From positions 662,513 through 726,512 of the forward strand of contig CAIIXF020000004.1 of the NCBI GenBank assembly GCA_903813345.2: a stretch of 64,000 nucleotides of DNA, in the 5' to 3' direction. The translations under genes were made by a program, and so were the position numbers. Positions 61,966 through 64,000 of this stretch are shown in pieces (within the stretch, counting starts at the first letter, position 1; each line of letters begins with the position of its first letter). This DNA is from Owenia fusiformis. Lineage: Eukaryota > Annelida > Polychaeta > Sabellida > Oweniidae. A model generated the notes under the pieces. The model had not been told where the DNA came from. It saw only the letters and a program-made list of their open reading frames with translations, and searched no databases.

Positions 61966-62540
61966 ATTCAGATTAGACTGGTTTTACAGTAGCATTCAGA
62001 TTAGACAGGTTTTATTGTAGCATTCAGATTAAGCAGGTTTTACTGTTACATTCAGATTAGACAGGTTTTTCTATAGCATTCAGATTAGACAGGTTTTACT
62101 GTAGCATTAAGATTAGACAGGGTTTACTGTAGCATTCAGATTAGACAGGTATTACTGTAGCATTCAGATTAGACAGGTTTTACTGCAGCATTTAGATTAG
62201 ACAGGTTTTACTGTAGCATTCAGATTAGACAGGTTTTACTGTAGCATTCAGATTAGACAGGTTTTACTGTAGACAGGTTTTACTGTAGCATTCAGATTAG
62301 ACAGGTTTTACTGCAGCATTAAGATTAGACAGGGTTTACTGTAGCATTCAGATTAGACAGGTTTTACTGTAGCATTCAGATTAGACAGGTTTTACTGTAG
62401 CATTCAGATTAGACAGGTTTTACTGTAGCATTCAGATTAGACAGGTTTCACTGTAGCATTCAGATTAGACAGGTTTTACTGTAGCATTCAGATTAGACAG
62501 GTTTTACTGTAGCCTTCAGATTAGACAGGTTTTACTGTTG
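61940..62540. repeat. 27-28 bp satellite seeded by a MITE end
   Basis: About 22 copies of CAGATTAGACAGGTTTTACT followed by GTAGCATT. The first 21 bases are the terminal repeat of the adjacent MITE, so the array appears to have grown from a transposon end. One unit near 62269 is a partial duplication. Confidence 0.93.
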
Positions 62541-64000
62541 CATTGTGTTGTTTCTATATGATGATGAAATCTGCAAAGTCACAATTTATGTGGTAGTATA
62601 TTTTGAGGCTTCTGATTGGAAAAGCCACATCAAAGAATTAATTCTTCATGAAAGAGTAAAGATGAATCCCTTTTATGAAAAGTGAAGTATTTTATAAAAT
62701 GTATTTACTCTCTCATTATAATGTTAAAAGACAGGAACCAACTAAGGAGGATCTTTTCAAATCCATCCAAATTAAATCTTTTTCTACCAATTCAAAGCAA
62801 GCCAATCAGGCTTTGATTAAAGAGAATAAAATTGTCTGCATTAAAAAATAAGAAACATTCTCCCTGTTCATGTCAATTTTAGCAATAAGAGTAATAACGG
62901 ATTATAGAATAGAAATAGCAGCGAGGCCCCTAAAGGTGAATTACCTGTTTAGAGGAATCATTTTTGAAACAAATTAACTCAGGCTGGTACAGAACAACAA
63001 AATCTGAACAGATTTACAATTTTGGGCCTAATTAGATACATTTACTGAAGGCAGTTCCCAAAGTCTATTTCTGAAGTTAAAACCAGAGAGCTTTGTCAAT
63101 AATTTCTTTCTTTGATAGCCTTAAAGGAGGTGGCCGGAGTTTTTCTTTTTCAATAAACAGCAAAATATGTGTTTGGGAGAAATATCCTAAATCGTACTAA
63201 ATGAGAGCTGATCAGAAGATCAGAGAACTAAACGAATGTGATTTGTCAGTGCCTAAGGCTAGAGTAATTGAATTCAATGTTGAGCAGTAATTTGTTTACA
63301 CTGAATGTTGCATACATCATGCATGATGATACCCTTTAAGAGGCTGATTTCAGTTCTTCAATAAAAGATTCATCCTTATACTAGTTCCTGCTAACCTCTG
63401 GGTCTCTGAGTAACATCACGATTACACTTTGGAAACGGTAAGTGCATCTCAAAAATGCAGCCTTTAAAATCGAGTATAAATCTTGATTCATACATTCTGA
63501 TACTCATCGTATCTTTCTTAGAAAAATAGCATTATTATAAAAGCAAGCCTTGAGAGTAGAAGGGAATGAAGTATATGCTGTCTGATTGGTTCAAAGCAAA
63601 ATGATAGCTCTCAGTCAGAGGATAAAACTGCATACCAGCCAATACTAGACTCAGGGTACAGAGACGCGAGTCTGTATCAAATTACTATGACAATGTTGTG
63701 CCTTCATATTTCACACATGATCATACTGCAGAAAACATATGTAATCAAGTGAGAAATTAGAGCTAAAATACCTGATGATGTAGTTAAGGAATAGCAATAT
63801 GCTACAGTAGCAATAGACACAGTTATTCTTACAGCTTTTCATTAATAGCCTCTATGGGTATAGACCACACCCATGTGAATAAAGTAACTGTTCATAGGAA
63901 GAGACACAACTGAAGTATTGAATAAACCTGTTTTAGATTTGCCATACTCCCCCCCCCCCAATCTTCTTTCTCTTACACAATGTCCAAGCCTTATATTGCT
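62541..64000. other. Non-coding right end of the window
   Basis: AT-rich sequence with no gene or bounded repeat recognised. A 5' untranslated exon or promoter of the FERM gene could lie here, but I cannot identify it. Confidence 0.4.

Overview
The window comes from an animal nuclear genome, not a prokaryote or virus. It is AT-rich, has GT..AG introns, one large gene on the minus strand, two non-LTR retrotransposons, many MITE/foldback elements and a very high density of minisatellites. The repeat landscape suggests a marine invertebrate, but the phylum cannot be fixed from the sequence alone.

The only host gene I can support runs on the minus strand from about 60436 down to 13237. I assembled it by hand from ten coding exons whose splice sites and phases all agree: E1 60329-60436, E2 52383-52487, E3 51822-51940, E4 49960-50057, E5 49334-49457, E6 48409-48496, E7 37879-38034, E8 25936-26096, E9 25274-25348, E10 13237-17815. 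E1-E8 encode a complete three-lobed FERM domain and E8-E9 a FERM-adjacent (FA) segment, closest to the FARP1/FARP2/FRMD7 family. E10 is one 4.6 kb exon encoding about 1525 residues of acidic, Ser-rich, apparently disordered tail that ends in a stop codon. No RhoGEF (DH) or PH domain is visible, so the product (about 1866 aa from the first Met of E1) has an FRMD7-like layout with an unusually long tail. A 5' untranslated exon probably lies upstream of 60436.

Layout: 1-13236 is non-coding with several minisatellites (49, about 40, 21, about 18, about 30 and 17 bp units). 13237-17815 is the terminal exon. 17816-25273 is an intron with a 36-37 bp satellite and small MITEs. 25274-26810 holds E9, E8 and partial copies of both. 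26811-37878 is an intron with a TTAA-flanked MITE, several minisatellites and an apparently full-length two-ORF LINE (31069-36606) inserted into a 44 bp minisatellite. 38035-48408 is an intron with a nest of inverted repeats and MITEs, a decayed CR1/jockey-like LINE, and a 108 bp array abutting E6. 48409-52577 holds E6-E2. 52578-60328 is an intron with a triplicated tRNA-Pro-like unit and palindromes. 60329-64000 holds E1 and upstream sequence, including a 27-28 bp satellite that appears to have grown from a MITE end.

The most striking observation is that five of the ten exons (E1, E2, E6, E8, E9) are flanked by tandem arrays whose units contain a partial copy of that exon together with its splice site. 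The arrays occur on the donor side (E1, E6) and on the acceptor side (E2, E8, E9). I know of no named class of repeat for this exon-edge amplification. It creates decoy splice sites and deserves transcript and comparative checks.
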